Assembly (NCBI GenBank): GCA_950097015.1
Contig: CATNEN010000005.1
Span: 1,612,001-1,676,000, forward strand
Direction: 5' to 3'
Origin: Macrostomum hystrix
Taxonomy: Eukaryota > Platyhelminthes > Macrostomidae
Length of the DNA stretch: 64,000 nt
Shown: one piece after another, positions 11,509 through 19,796 of the stretch
Layout of the letters: each line of letters starts with the position of its first letter
Numbering within the stretch: the first letter of the stretch is position 1
The notes under the pieces: model-generated
Database searches by the model: none
The model's input: only the letters and a program-made list of their open reading frames with translations
Told to the model about the DNA's origin: nothing
Program-made: the position numbers and the translations under genes

Positions 11509-13116
11509 ATGGCCAAGATAGCCATAGTCCTACTCTGGTTGGTCGCACAAGTTTCGCTCGCAAACGCTACCGTGGATGCCACTCTCCAGGCCAAAGCTAA
11601 CGGAATCGATGTGGTCCGTTCGACGATTAGCAAGATTCACAAGAGCTGCATATTTCCGAACGACTTCGGGTTCATGCTGCGCGTCGCATTGGTTGAATCT
11701 AATTTCGGGGAAAACTCGCATACATTTCGGACTGACGCGGCAACTGGTGGCAAAGGTATATGGCAGATGGATCGCATTGGATTCGACGACACGAAGCTTG
11801 TGAACAAAGCTACTCTAGACAAGGTGAAGGAGAAGTTCGGCATCGATTGGACAACAATGACGTACGCATCTGAAAACATGAACGTACCGCTCTATAATGC
11901 TCTCGCCGCGCGCCTTCTCCTGTACCGCAAACCAGCAGCCATTCCACCTGGAGTTGAGGCGCAGGCCAACTACTGGAAAACCTACTACAACTCCGCAGAG
12001 GGTAAAGGCACAGTGGCTGACTTCATCAACAAAGTCCAGAGCAGGCCTATCTGTGGCACAGTTGGGGCTGATCTACTCTTTATTCTCGACGCAAGCGGTA
12101 GTATTGGTTCTAGCAGCTTTGAGCTAATGAAGCAGGTGCTAATATCAGTAGCAAAAAAGTTCACCATCGGACCCTCAGCAACACAGGTAGCCGTGATCAC
12201 TTTTGACTCTCAAATTCAGAAACGGATTGACTTTGGAAATTATCCAACTTTCGGCTCTCTCACGACAGCCATCACTAATCTGAGATATACGGGCGGCGGC
12301 ACCATGACACACCTCGCACTGAATCTCGTGGCAAGCATGTTCAGTTCTGCCCGGTCTCTGGAACTCGGTTTTCCTCGGGTGGTAATCGTGCTGACTGACG
12401 GTGCTTCAAATAGCCCTACAGGAACTGTACAGGCAGTAAACAGTTTGAATGCCTACGGCTGGCTTGAACGCTATGCCGTCGGCATGGGAAGCGGAATAAA
12501 CAACGCGGAGCTACAAGCCATAGCTTCAGCATGCTCGAACGTCTATTTGATTCCAAACACCAGCTATATAGCCGCGATCACCGATGATCTGTACGATCTG
12601 GCCTGTCGATCTTCTGTTGCTCTGCCACTGGCCGAAGGCAGCACCGGATATGCCACTATGAGAGGTAGCCTGAATCCAGGAACCAGACGCAACGCTCGCG
12701 ACACGTCGGTATCTCGCGAGAAGGGGAGGACTTACGCCTTGATGTTGACTTCCGGCAGAGCTACTCTGTATGTCTCACGCAGTATGGAGAACCCCAGCTC
12801 GGCTTTGAATGACTTTTCGGCTGTGGCCACGCCATCGAGTCCCGGCCTGGTGTTTGTGAGCTCCAATGACCTGAAGGCTTCGCCCTTGCGACGGAAGCGT
12901 GACACATCGAACGCAACTACGAATAGTAATATCTATTTGTCCATTGTGCCCGCGGATGACAGCGCGTCCGTCAACTTCTGGCTCGACGCCCGTGACGGCG
13001 ACTTCCGCAATTTCTATCGGAATTCCGCTCCCGGATGCCATGCGAATGACCGCTGGCCTAGACTTGCCTGGATCGTCTCCATGATGATTCCAACGATTAT
13101 CGCTGGCAAATTCTGA
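11509..13116 (+). CDS. Secreted lysozyme-like (SLT-type) plus von Willebrand A domain protein
   Basis: A 535-residue protein in one unbroken frame. It opens with a signal peptide (MAKIAIVLLWLVAQVSLANA). Residues about 45-180 resemble a goose-lysozyme/transglycosylase fold: the Glu in VALVESNFGE is in the position of the catalytic acid, followed by GGKGIWQMD. Residues about 185-370 form a VWA domain with MIDAS motif DASGSIG, the GGGTMT threonine, and VIVLTDGAS. A dibasic stretch LRRKRDTS near residue 465 could be a furin-type site. The C-terminus ends in a hydrophobic segment (LAWIVSMMIPTIIAG), suggesting a membrane or GPI anchor. I chose the ATG at 11509 because it begins the signal peptide; the frame is open upstream. 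Peptidoglycan or other glycan binding and a role in defence or matrix are inferences. Confidence 0.85.
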   Translation: MAKIAIVLLWLVAQVSLANATVDATLQAKANGIDVVRSTISKIHKSCIFPNDFGFMLRVALVESNFGENSHTFRTDAATGGKGIWQMDRIGFDDTKLVNKATLDKVKEKFGIDWTTMTYASENMNVPLYNALAARLLLYRKPAAIPPGVEAQANYWKTYYNSAEGKGTVADFINKVQSRPICGTVGADLLFILDASGSIGSSSFELMKQVLISVAKKFTIGPSATQVAVITFDSQIQKRIDFGNYPTFGSLTTAITNLRYTGGGTMTHLALNLVASMFSSARSLELGFPRVVIVLTDGASNSPTGTVQAVNSLNAYGWLERYAVGMGSGINNAELQAIASACSNVYLIPNTSYIAAITDDLYDLACRSSVALPLAEGSTGYATMRGSLNPGTRRNARDTSVSREKGRTYALMLTSGRATLYVSRSMENPSSALNDFSAVATPSSPGLVFVSSNDLKASPLRRKRDTSNATTNSNIYLSIVPADDSASVNFWLDARDGDFRNFYRNSAPGCHANDRWPRLAWIVSMMIPTIIAGKF

Positions 13117-13442
13117 GAGATCAGCACTATAGGCAAACGGCATCAACGGGTTTATCATTGTTATTTAACAGTAGAAAAGACCAGGCGTTTTTTAAATGAC
13201 AACATCTAGAACATTTTTTTATCCAAAAGGTCAAGATTACTTCTAATTTCATTTATTTTTCTGGAAAAGTAACACTGACAATTTTTTTTTAATTTTGAAA
13301 AACCGCTTTTCAAAAACTGTTCTACTCTTCTGGTTGTTGCCCTGTCCTAAATGACATTTTCACCTTTGTACCTGTAGCTAAGCTTAGTATCTTAAATAAA
13401 TGTTCGAAAACAATTTTTTAATCCAGGTTTTTTATCACTAAA
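13117..13442. other. 3' flank of the lysozyme-VWA gene
   Basis: AT-rich sequence with a possible polyadenylation signal AATAAA near 13396. No other feature is seen before the LTR element. Confidence 0.5.
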
Positions 13443-13447
13443 GTAAC

Positions 13448-13701
13448 TGTCGTGTCGTGGCTGGCTAGCCAAACTTGAGCCGCAAATGGGCGAGAGGTTG
13501 TTATTTATTATATTTGGCACTGCACATAGATGTACATGCAGATACGAGTAAAGCATCAGCTAATAGATTAGACGGTTAGGCATAAGCGTACATTGACAGA
13601 CAGAGCAGGCGGGGAGAGAGCAAGCAGTCCTAAACTCAGCGCCAATAACAATTGGGGTGCAGCCCCACACTGCGCACTTCAAGTCAAGTCACGATACAAC
13701 A
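13448..13701 (-). repeat. LTR (3' LTR of the element)
   Basis: 254 bp, TG...CA ends, same sequence by eye as 14921-15174. In element orientation it follows the purine tract at 13702-13713. Confidence 0.95.
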
Positions 13702-13713
13702 TCCCCTCATCAC
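13702..13713 (-). other. Polypurine tract
   Basis: On the minus strand GTGATGAGGGGA directly abuts the 3' LTR, the usual place for the plus-strand primer of an LTR retrotransposon. Confidence 0.7.
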
Positions 13714-15029
13714 CAACGAGGAGACAGTCGGTCTGGGGCGACTCCCTTGGTCGACCTGCAGCTTCGTCGGGGCTCCGGTGTAGCTTCAGCGGTCTGCTGC
13801 GGTGGTGCCGCTGCGTCTGGCCGCTGGCTAATAGGTTCCGGGTTCCGGCCGCCTTCGTCAGGGTTCCGGCCGCCGTCGTCAGGGCTCCGACCGGCATCGT
13901 CAGGATCCCGGCCGCCGTCGTCAGTGTTGTCCGTAACTTCCGCCCGACTTGGACTCGGACACAAACGCAGCTGATCCCGGTGTGCCAGCACAGGCCTGTC
14001 GTCCTTGTCCCGGGTGACCACGGCCGTGTTGTGGCCGGCCTGTACCACAAAGCGGACGGTCTCAGCCGGCACCCCCGGTCGCGACTGGTAGACGAGCGGC
14101 GCATCGGTGTCGAATTGGAGGGTCAGCGGACTTCGCAGCTGTCGCCCCATAAGCGCAGACGGACTGCCACGCCCGTCGCCCCGCGGAGTGGCCCGGTAGT
14201 TAAGCAGCAGCTTGGCGAGGTACGCGTCGAACCTGCCCTGGTGCACGGCGAAGGCCCGCAGCCCCTTCTTGACGGTCTGGACCATGCGCTCGGCGCACCC
14301 GTTTGACTGCGGATGATACGGCGGCGAGTGCATCGGCGAGCAGCCGATCTTCTTGAGCCACTCGTGCAGCTGCTGGTCACGGAACTCCGGAGCATTGTCC
14401 GCCACCAAGGTATGCGGCACACCCAGGCGGGAAAAAATCAAGCGGAGCACCTTGATGACCGTCATCGCGCTCTTGTCGGCAACAGGCACCGCTTCCGGCC
14501 AGCCGGAGAAGGCGTCCACCACAATGAGCAGCAGGCCGAAGCCGGGAACGTGAGCATGGTCCATGTGCACGCGTCTCCAGGGACCATTTTCCGCCGGCCA
14601 GGTGTGGCACGTTCTGGCAGGCATTGGACGGATCTCCGCGCATCGCTGGCATTGCTTGACGAAGTTTTCGACGTCCTCGCAGTGACCCGGCCACCAGGCT
14701 TCCAGCTTGAGTCGATTTCTTGTCGCTAGGGCACCGCAGTGCGAGTCGCCGTGAGCCGCTCGCAGCACGTCTTGCCGCAGCCGGCTAGGCGGGACCACCA
14801 GGTCTCTCAGGCAGACGACGCCACTCTCCACTGAGAGCTGCTGGCGGACGGCTTTATACGGTCGCTCCGCTGCCGAGCAGTTGTTCCACGCATTGCTGCG
14901 GATCCTGCTTGCGACGCCATTGTCGTGTCGTGGCTGGCTAGCCAAACTTGAGCCGCAAATGGGCGAGAGGTTGTTATTTATTATATTTGGCACTGCACAT
15001 AGATGTACATGCAGATACGAGTAAAGCAT
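13710..15029 (-). CDS. Ty3/gypsy-type integrase, frame opening inside the 5' LTR
   Basis: A 439-residue uninterrupted frame. Its first ATG lies within the 5' LTR, and the frame runs through the primer-binding site directly into integrase. Integrase parts are present in order: the HHCC zinc-binding N-terminus (HGDSHCG, then CQRC), the catalytic core with Asp in HMDHAHVPG, Asp in LVADNAPEF and Glu in NGCAERM, and a C-terminal domain ending in a region of PDDGGRNP-like tandem repeats and a basic RRSCRSTKG tail. It would insert element cDNA into chromosomes. The fusion of LTR leader to integrase results from the internal deletion. Whether it is translated is unknown. Confidence 0.88.
   Translation of the reverse strand: MLYSYLHVHLCAVPNIINNNLSPICGSSLASQPRHDNGVASRIRSNAWNNCSAAERPYKAVRQQLSVESGVVCLRDLVVPPSRLRQDVLRAAHGDSHCGALATRNRLKLEAWWPGHCEDVENFVKQCQRCAEIRPMPARTCHTWPAENGPWRRVHMDHAHVPGFGLLLIVVDAFSGWPEAVPVADKSAMTVIKVLRLIFSRLGVPHTLVADNAPEFRDQQLHEWLKKIGCSPMHSPPYHPQSNGCAERMVQTVKKGLRAFAVHQGRFDAYLAKLLLNYRATPRGDGRGSPSALMGRQLRSPLTLQFDTDAPLVYQSRPGVPAETVRFVVQAGHNTAVVTRDKDDRPVLAHRDQLRLCPSPSRAEVTDNTDDGGRDPDDAGRSPDDGGRNPDEGGRNPEPISQRPDAAAPPQQTAEATPEPRRSCRSTKGVAPDRLSPRW
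14903..14919 (-). other. Primer-binding-site candidate
   Basis: The minus-strand sequence TGGCGTCGCAAGCAGGA begins one base after the 5' LTR and starts with TGG, as expected for pairing to a tRNA 3' CCA end. The tRNA was not identified. Confidence 0.55.
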
Positions 15030-15174
15030 CAGCTAATAGATTAGACGGTTAGGCATAAGCGTACATTGACAGACAGAGCAGGCGGGGAGAGAGCAAGCAG
15101 TCCTAAACTCAGCGCCAATAACAATTGGGGTGCAGCCCCACACTGCGCACTTCAAGTCAAGTCACGATACAACA
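14921..15174 (-). repeat. LTR (5' LTR of the element)
   Basis: 254 bp, same sequence by eye as 13448-13701. It is followed on the plus strand by the target duplication GTAAC at 15175-15179. Confidence 0.95.
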
Positions 15175-15234
15175 GTAACTTTTACAGACTCAAAAAAAAT
15201 TTGTGTAGTGTAGTCTGAAGTAATGTAAAAGTCA

Positions 15235-16350
15235 AGTTTATTGCTTGAGGACACAGATCGTTCCAGTGGAGTAGGGAATTCAACCACAAGGCTGCAACCG
15301 CCCAATAATAATTACCGTAATGATGTTTGCAGGAGGGCTGCGGGCAATGGCACATCATTTGGTGACAGTAGACCCGCAGCCAGCGAGGAGGCAATTCTGC
15401 CTATTTCTCTGACTGCTGAGCACAGCAAACAACAACACGCTGTTCTGTTGGAAAATACAGCGTCACAGGGCGCCTTTCAAGGCCTGGGAGATAACGAAAG
15501 CCGCGCCGCCAGCAGTCCGGAGCGCCGGCGTCTACCAGCAAGGAGTCGACGTAGCGCCGAGTGCGCGCCTGCCCTCGCCGGTAGGGTGCCTGCAGCGTGA
15601 GAAGCAGCACCCCATGCACCGGTTGCGGGCAGTAGGACAGGACAGGCTGGCGCGGCGATAGAGCGCCGCATTGTTGACATGCTCCCGGCCGATCTTGAAG
15701 ACAGCGCGCAGCAGGCCAGCGTGCGCGGCATCGACCTGATGTTCGAGCACGTCTGTGTCCATGTTCAGTGTCCATGTCTCGGCGTTGTATAGCAGGACGG
15801 TCTCGACCGCCGCCTGGAACAGCGCCGCTCTCTGACAGTCAGGCATGGCCTTGGACTGCAGGACGGTCCTCACGGGACGGAAGGCCGACCATGCAAGCCC
15901 GCGGCGACGTCACAGATCTTCGCGAGCGTCAGGCACCAGACCGCCGAGATACACGAACGATTGGCAACGCAGTAGCTCGGTTGCCTGCCTGTCAACGCCT
16001 CGGCAGAAAATTGCAGTCCCGGTGTCGACCGGCACGCCAAGCACGACGGTCTTCTTGGGAATGGCGACGATGTGCGCCAGGGTCCATTCGTTGAGCACAC
16101 ACGCACACGTCAGATATTGTACGTAGGCACACGCTCACACAGATGTGTACATCTGCCCTGTACATCTGTCATCGTCAGGCAGCGTACACTCTCACTGCGC
16201 CTTGGAGGTTGGCCCTCAAGGGCGCAAATTCCACAACAAGCCCCCAAGCCCTCTCTCCACGGCTGCGCCCCAAATGAATGTGGCCTCGCCGCGGAATCGA
16301 GCTCATGGACCTTGGTGCGAGAGGCAACTCGTTAGACCGCTTTGGAACCT
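15235..16350 (-). repeat. tRNA-headed dispersed repeat, split by a LINE insertion
   Basis: The parts at 15235-15424 and 16092-16350 form one repeat once the insertion between them is ignored. The copy at 18237-18420 has the same words joined without interruption (GACCCGCAGC, GGCAATTCTGCC, CTGAGCACACACGC, TGTGTACATCTGCCCTG, TGTACACTCTCACTG). Read on the minus strand it starts near 16345 with a tRNA-like head: A-box-like CGGTCTAACGAG and B-box-like GAGCTCGATTCCG about 35 bp apart. This fits a tRNA-derived SINE. Confidence 0.65.
15425..16091 (-). mobile_element. RTE-like LINE fragment, truncated and internally deleted
   Basis: It is flanked by TGAGCACA on both sides (15417-15424 and 16092-16099), an 8-bp target duplication within the tRNA-headed repeat. 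The minus strand encodes reverse transcriptase pieces: LNEWTLAHIVAIPKK at the 5' end, then TVVLGVPVDTGT, FVYLGGLVPDAREDL, and after a frame change VLLYNAETWTLN and LQAPYRRGQARTRR. The catalytic YADD block is absent: the frame jumps from the IPKK motif to the later KKTVVL-type motif. It ends in a GTT-rich tail, as does the related copy at 47160-47586. Not functional. Confidence 0.8.
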
Positions 16351-16921
16351 GCAAACCCCAATTATTTGGAAGATCTTAAGAGAAACTACGTTTTGAATGA
16401 AGGGTCTATTATATAATATGAAAAAGATAGAAAATTTTGCGAAGCAAGCCTCAGGTTCTTGTGGACTAACTGTGACGATAGAACCCGCTTCGCTAGCACT
16501 AGCTAGCATTCAGACTAAAAAAGTACAGAAAAGACAATGCTATGTGCTTCAGTCTATGGTTATTAACCGCGAGGGGCAGAGTGAGAAGGGGGTGTAGGGG
16601 TGAAGCCCACACTTCCTACTTCCTACTTGAAGTACCATGTTAAACTAAGGTATTCCTTGAATATGGTCAGCTAAACTTTAGTCGATGAACCACTGTAGAG
16701 CGCCATCAATGCGCAAAAGGACATTGAACAACGCTGAGCAAGGGTTTCAATGAACATCGTTAAACTATGTCTATGGGGAATTCCCAATTCCCAGCGCGCA
16801 GCGCGCAGCGCCTGAGGTCATAGACAGGTCAATAGCCGGTATATATTCTTACAATAACGCGCATCCTACGTGCGCCTTAATGTCACCAAAAGTGCATAGT
16901 AATGTCCTTTTAACTGGTATA
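16351..16921. other. Non-coding stretch
   Basis: No supportable gene. It contains short duplicated words (CTTCCTACTTCCTACTT near 16610, GCGCAGCGCGCAGCGC near 16795) and leads into the pentanucleotide array. Confidence 0.45.
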
Positions 16922-17328
16922 CCATCCTATCCTATCCTATCCCCTCACATCCTATCCCATTCCATCTCATCCCATCCCATCCCATCCCATCCCATCCCAT
17001 CCCATCCCATCCCATCCCATCCCATCCCATCCCATCCCATCCCATCCCATCCCATCCCATCCCATCCCATCCCATCCCATCCCCTCCCATCCCATCCCGT
17101 CCCATCCCATCCCATATCATCCCATCCCATCCCATCCCATCCCATCCCATCCCATCCTATCCTATCCCATCCCATCCCATCCCATCCTATCCTATCCCAT
17201 CCCATCCCATCCCATCCTATCCTATCCCATCCCATCCCATCCCATCCCATCCCATCCCATCCCATCCCATCCCATCCTATCCTATCCCATCCCATCCCAT
17301 CCCATCCTATCCTATCCCATCCCATCTA
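16922..17328. repeat. (CCCAT)n pentanucleotide array
   Basis: About 80 copies of CCCAT with interspersed CCTAT variants. The variants themselves recur in a pattern (CCTATCCTATCCCATCCC) in the second half. The open frames on both strands are repeat artefacts. Confidence 0.97.
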
Positions 17329-17832
17329 CGCATCGAACTAAAATTGCTCTGTATAAACCTCGATGGCGAATCCATATAGGTTCAGTACAATAAAAAGTAA
17401 TAATTAAATCAATAAAATATAATAAACAAAAATATAGAGATGTATATACATTGTGAAATTTTGTGAGCATAAAACTTATGCATACAAATTATATGGACCT
17501 CGAGGACAATCGTTGCATACCTCGACAATGTAGATTTTTTGTAATTCGCGAAGTTGTTTAGTTAAATAAAACGAAAACTTTAGACCGTGATCTCGATATT
17601 CATGCCGATTGGTTGATTTTTTGGGAGATTCGGAAAATATAGTTTTGTGGGTACTTTTTGGCGACTCAGTTCACCAAACCGTAAAATCTGTTTCTTAAGT
17701 GTGGTAAGTGTGCCGGCCACTCCAGTCCATGGACTGAAAAGCTTTGCCACTGGCTGTTCATGTGGCCCAACTGGGCTAGGTGTCCTTTACTTTAAGATGC
17801 TTAAGAATGCCACGTGTTCATTCCACCATAGT
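17329..17832. other. 3' flank of the channel gene
   Basis: AT-rich DNA between the pentanucleotide array and the channel stop codon. No gene seen. A shadow frame on the plus strand overlaps the last exon. Confidence 0.5.
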
Positions 17833-18204
17833 TCATGTGTCCGTGGCGGAGGCAGCGGGGCAGAACTGGAGCCGGAAAATCAGCCAGAACAACTCGGCCA
17901 GTTCGGCGATGCAGATGACTGTGATGCCGCTGAACAGGGACAGCAGGCCGCCTATCTGGCTTATGAAGGCCGACAGGCCGAGTATGTAGTTCTCGGTGAC
18001 TTTCTTGGCCTGGTTACTGTTGAACTGAAACACCACACTGATTAGGTTGTCCTCCAGGTAGGTCGCATTGGCCAGAAGTTTTACAGCCTCCTCATCGCGA
18101 CTGCCCGAGCGCAACTGCAGTGCTGAGGTGTACACGCTTAGCCGATCCTGTTGACGGCGGTTCGCAAAACATGTAAAACGCATGATGCTCTACTGGTTAG
18201 TAGT

Positions 18205-18425
18205 CTAAGTAGATCTAAGTAGATAATAAAAATGGTGACATTTAGTGACACCAGACCCGCAGCTAGCGAGAAGGCAATTCTGCCCATTTCGCTGACTCCT
18301 GAGCACACACGCGCACAGATACTGTACGCAGGCATAAGCTCACACAGGTGTGTACATCTGCCCTGACTTTCTCATCGTCAGGCAGTGTACACTCTCACTG
18401 TGCCTTGGAGGAGCTCAGGGACCTT
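18205..18425 (-). repeat. tRNA-headed repeat copy inside the third channel intron
   Basis: It lies in the 418-bp intron 18148-18565. It matches the split copy at 15345-16215 but lacks most of the tRNA-like head: CCTTGGAG runs straight into GAGCTCAGGGACCTTGG. Confidence 0.7.
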
Positions 18426-19780
18426 GGTTCAGAGTATCAGCCACATGATTCCTCATTCTTTAATGCATCAGCAACTCCTCCAAAAGTTGGCTTCAGAGTA
18501 TCAGCCACACGAAACTGGTCTTATAGTAAACCTTTCAGAACACATTAGTTAAAGTACATCGCCACCTTCATGAGCTGGTGCGCAGTTGTGTTTAGCACAT
18601 AGCGTTGAAAAAAATCCAACGCTGAGTTTGCGTCGATGCCCTTGGCTTCGCTGCGGGCCACAGTGAAGCGTACTTGTGTGCAGAGCGGGTCGCATCGCGG
18701 CTTGCTGACTGTCACGTTCGGGGGCAGCTTCCCGTCCAGCTGCATGAGACAGGTGAGTCTGGTCAGGTCTAGACGCGGCGGTGAAGCTGTGAGGTTCTGC
18801 TTCAAGCATGGCGGATAGTCAGCATCGTCCGAGTGTTCGTCTGGTTGAGAGTGCGGTAGGCAGCTCATCGAGCAGTTGCAGAATTGCTGAATGAGGTCCA
18901 AAATAAGTGTGTCTGAAATTCTATGATCAGAATTCTGCTTGCTATAAAAGTTCAGCAACTAAAAACGCATCGCCCACCTTATAAGAATCGTGCCTTCCAA
19001 GGAAGGTGCACAGATCGGTTGTGTACTTCACCCGCCACTGCCGTCCGGCAATGTACAGATCCAGTGGCTGTGGAGTTTCAGCAACGCAATCGCGCTGGTA
19101 GACCGTCTGAGTGACCTTCACGTGCACGAAGCTCTGGGTGCCAGGCGAGAGTCTCAGGCCGTCGCTGATGTCCACAGGATACACGTCGCGCTCGTGCAGA
19201 TAGACAATGGCGCCAATTTTCAGGCTCTCAGTGTAGTCCATGATGCAGCGGTTGCAGCGCAGGCCGTCTGTGTCCGAGTCCAACAGGATGTGCAGGACTA
19301 GGCGATAGGCCTCGCCCTCGCCAGACACGTCAATTGTTGAACAGGAGAAATAGCCGGGAACCTGGGGAGATTCGGAAGAATCCTTCTGTTACAAAAAGCT
19401 TCTACAACAGTCAGATACGCGTAAACTTTGTGAAACTATCCAAACGATTTCAACCTGTGTCTTGTGCACTCGACCGCAGGGTCTCGATCGCTTTACACCG
19501 TCCTGAGAGATGTAATAAACTCGACAACTCTCTGCCAGAACAAGCGGGTCTTGACTTGCGGCAGCGCGAAGTTCAGCCGCATCTAGCTGATCATGATAAG
19601 CCATCGGGGTGAGCAGCTCCTCGATGTAGGCCGTCAGGTTGGCGTCCCGATCATATGCGGCGGCGATTTCGCGAATCCGCTCAGCGTAGCTGCGCGGCGT
19701 CAGCGGCAGCGTGCGCAGCGCGTGCCGGGTGGCCGGACTGGCATCGCACACTGTGACGCTGGGAAACGGCGGTCTGGGCG

Positions 19781-19796
19781 ACCAAGGCATCCAGGT
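19781..19796. repeat. Target-site duplication, left copy
   Basis: ACCAAGGCATCCAGGT, identical to 23933-23948 on the other side of the LINE. Confidence 0.96.

Larger units (their letters stand above)
13448..15174 (-). mobile_element. Short Ty3/gypsy-type LTR retrotransposon retaining only integrase
   Basis: A 1727-bp element bounded by two 254-bp LTRs that look identical base for base and start TG and end CA. The 5-bp target duplication GTAAC lies at 13443-13447 and 15175-15179. In minus orientation the primer-binding-site-like TGGCGTCGCAAGCAGGA follows the 5' LTR after one base, and the purine tract GATGAGGGGA precedes the 3' LTR. The 1219-bp interior codes only for integrase. Capsid, protease, reverse transcriptase and RNase H are missing. 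Identical LTRs mean a recent insertion, so this deletion derivative was probably mobilised in trans. Confidence 0.93.

Noticed and set aside
13593-14729. Several plus-strand frames in the LTR element
   Set aside because: GC-rich shadows of the integrase frame.
16290-16350. tRNA gene on the minus strand
   Set aside because: A- and B-box-like words are present, but the cloverleaf does not close and the sequence is part of a dispersed repeat.
16880-17341. HPIPSHPIPS and GWDGMGWDGM frames
   Set aside because: Translations of the CCCAT pentanucleotide array.
19593-19796. Treating the ATG at 19593 as the LINE's own start
   Set aside because: It lies left of the target duplication in host DNA, antisense to the channel exon. 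It is not part of the element.
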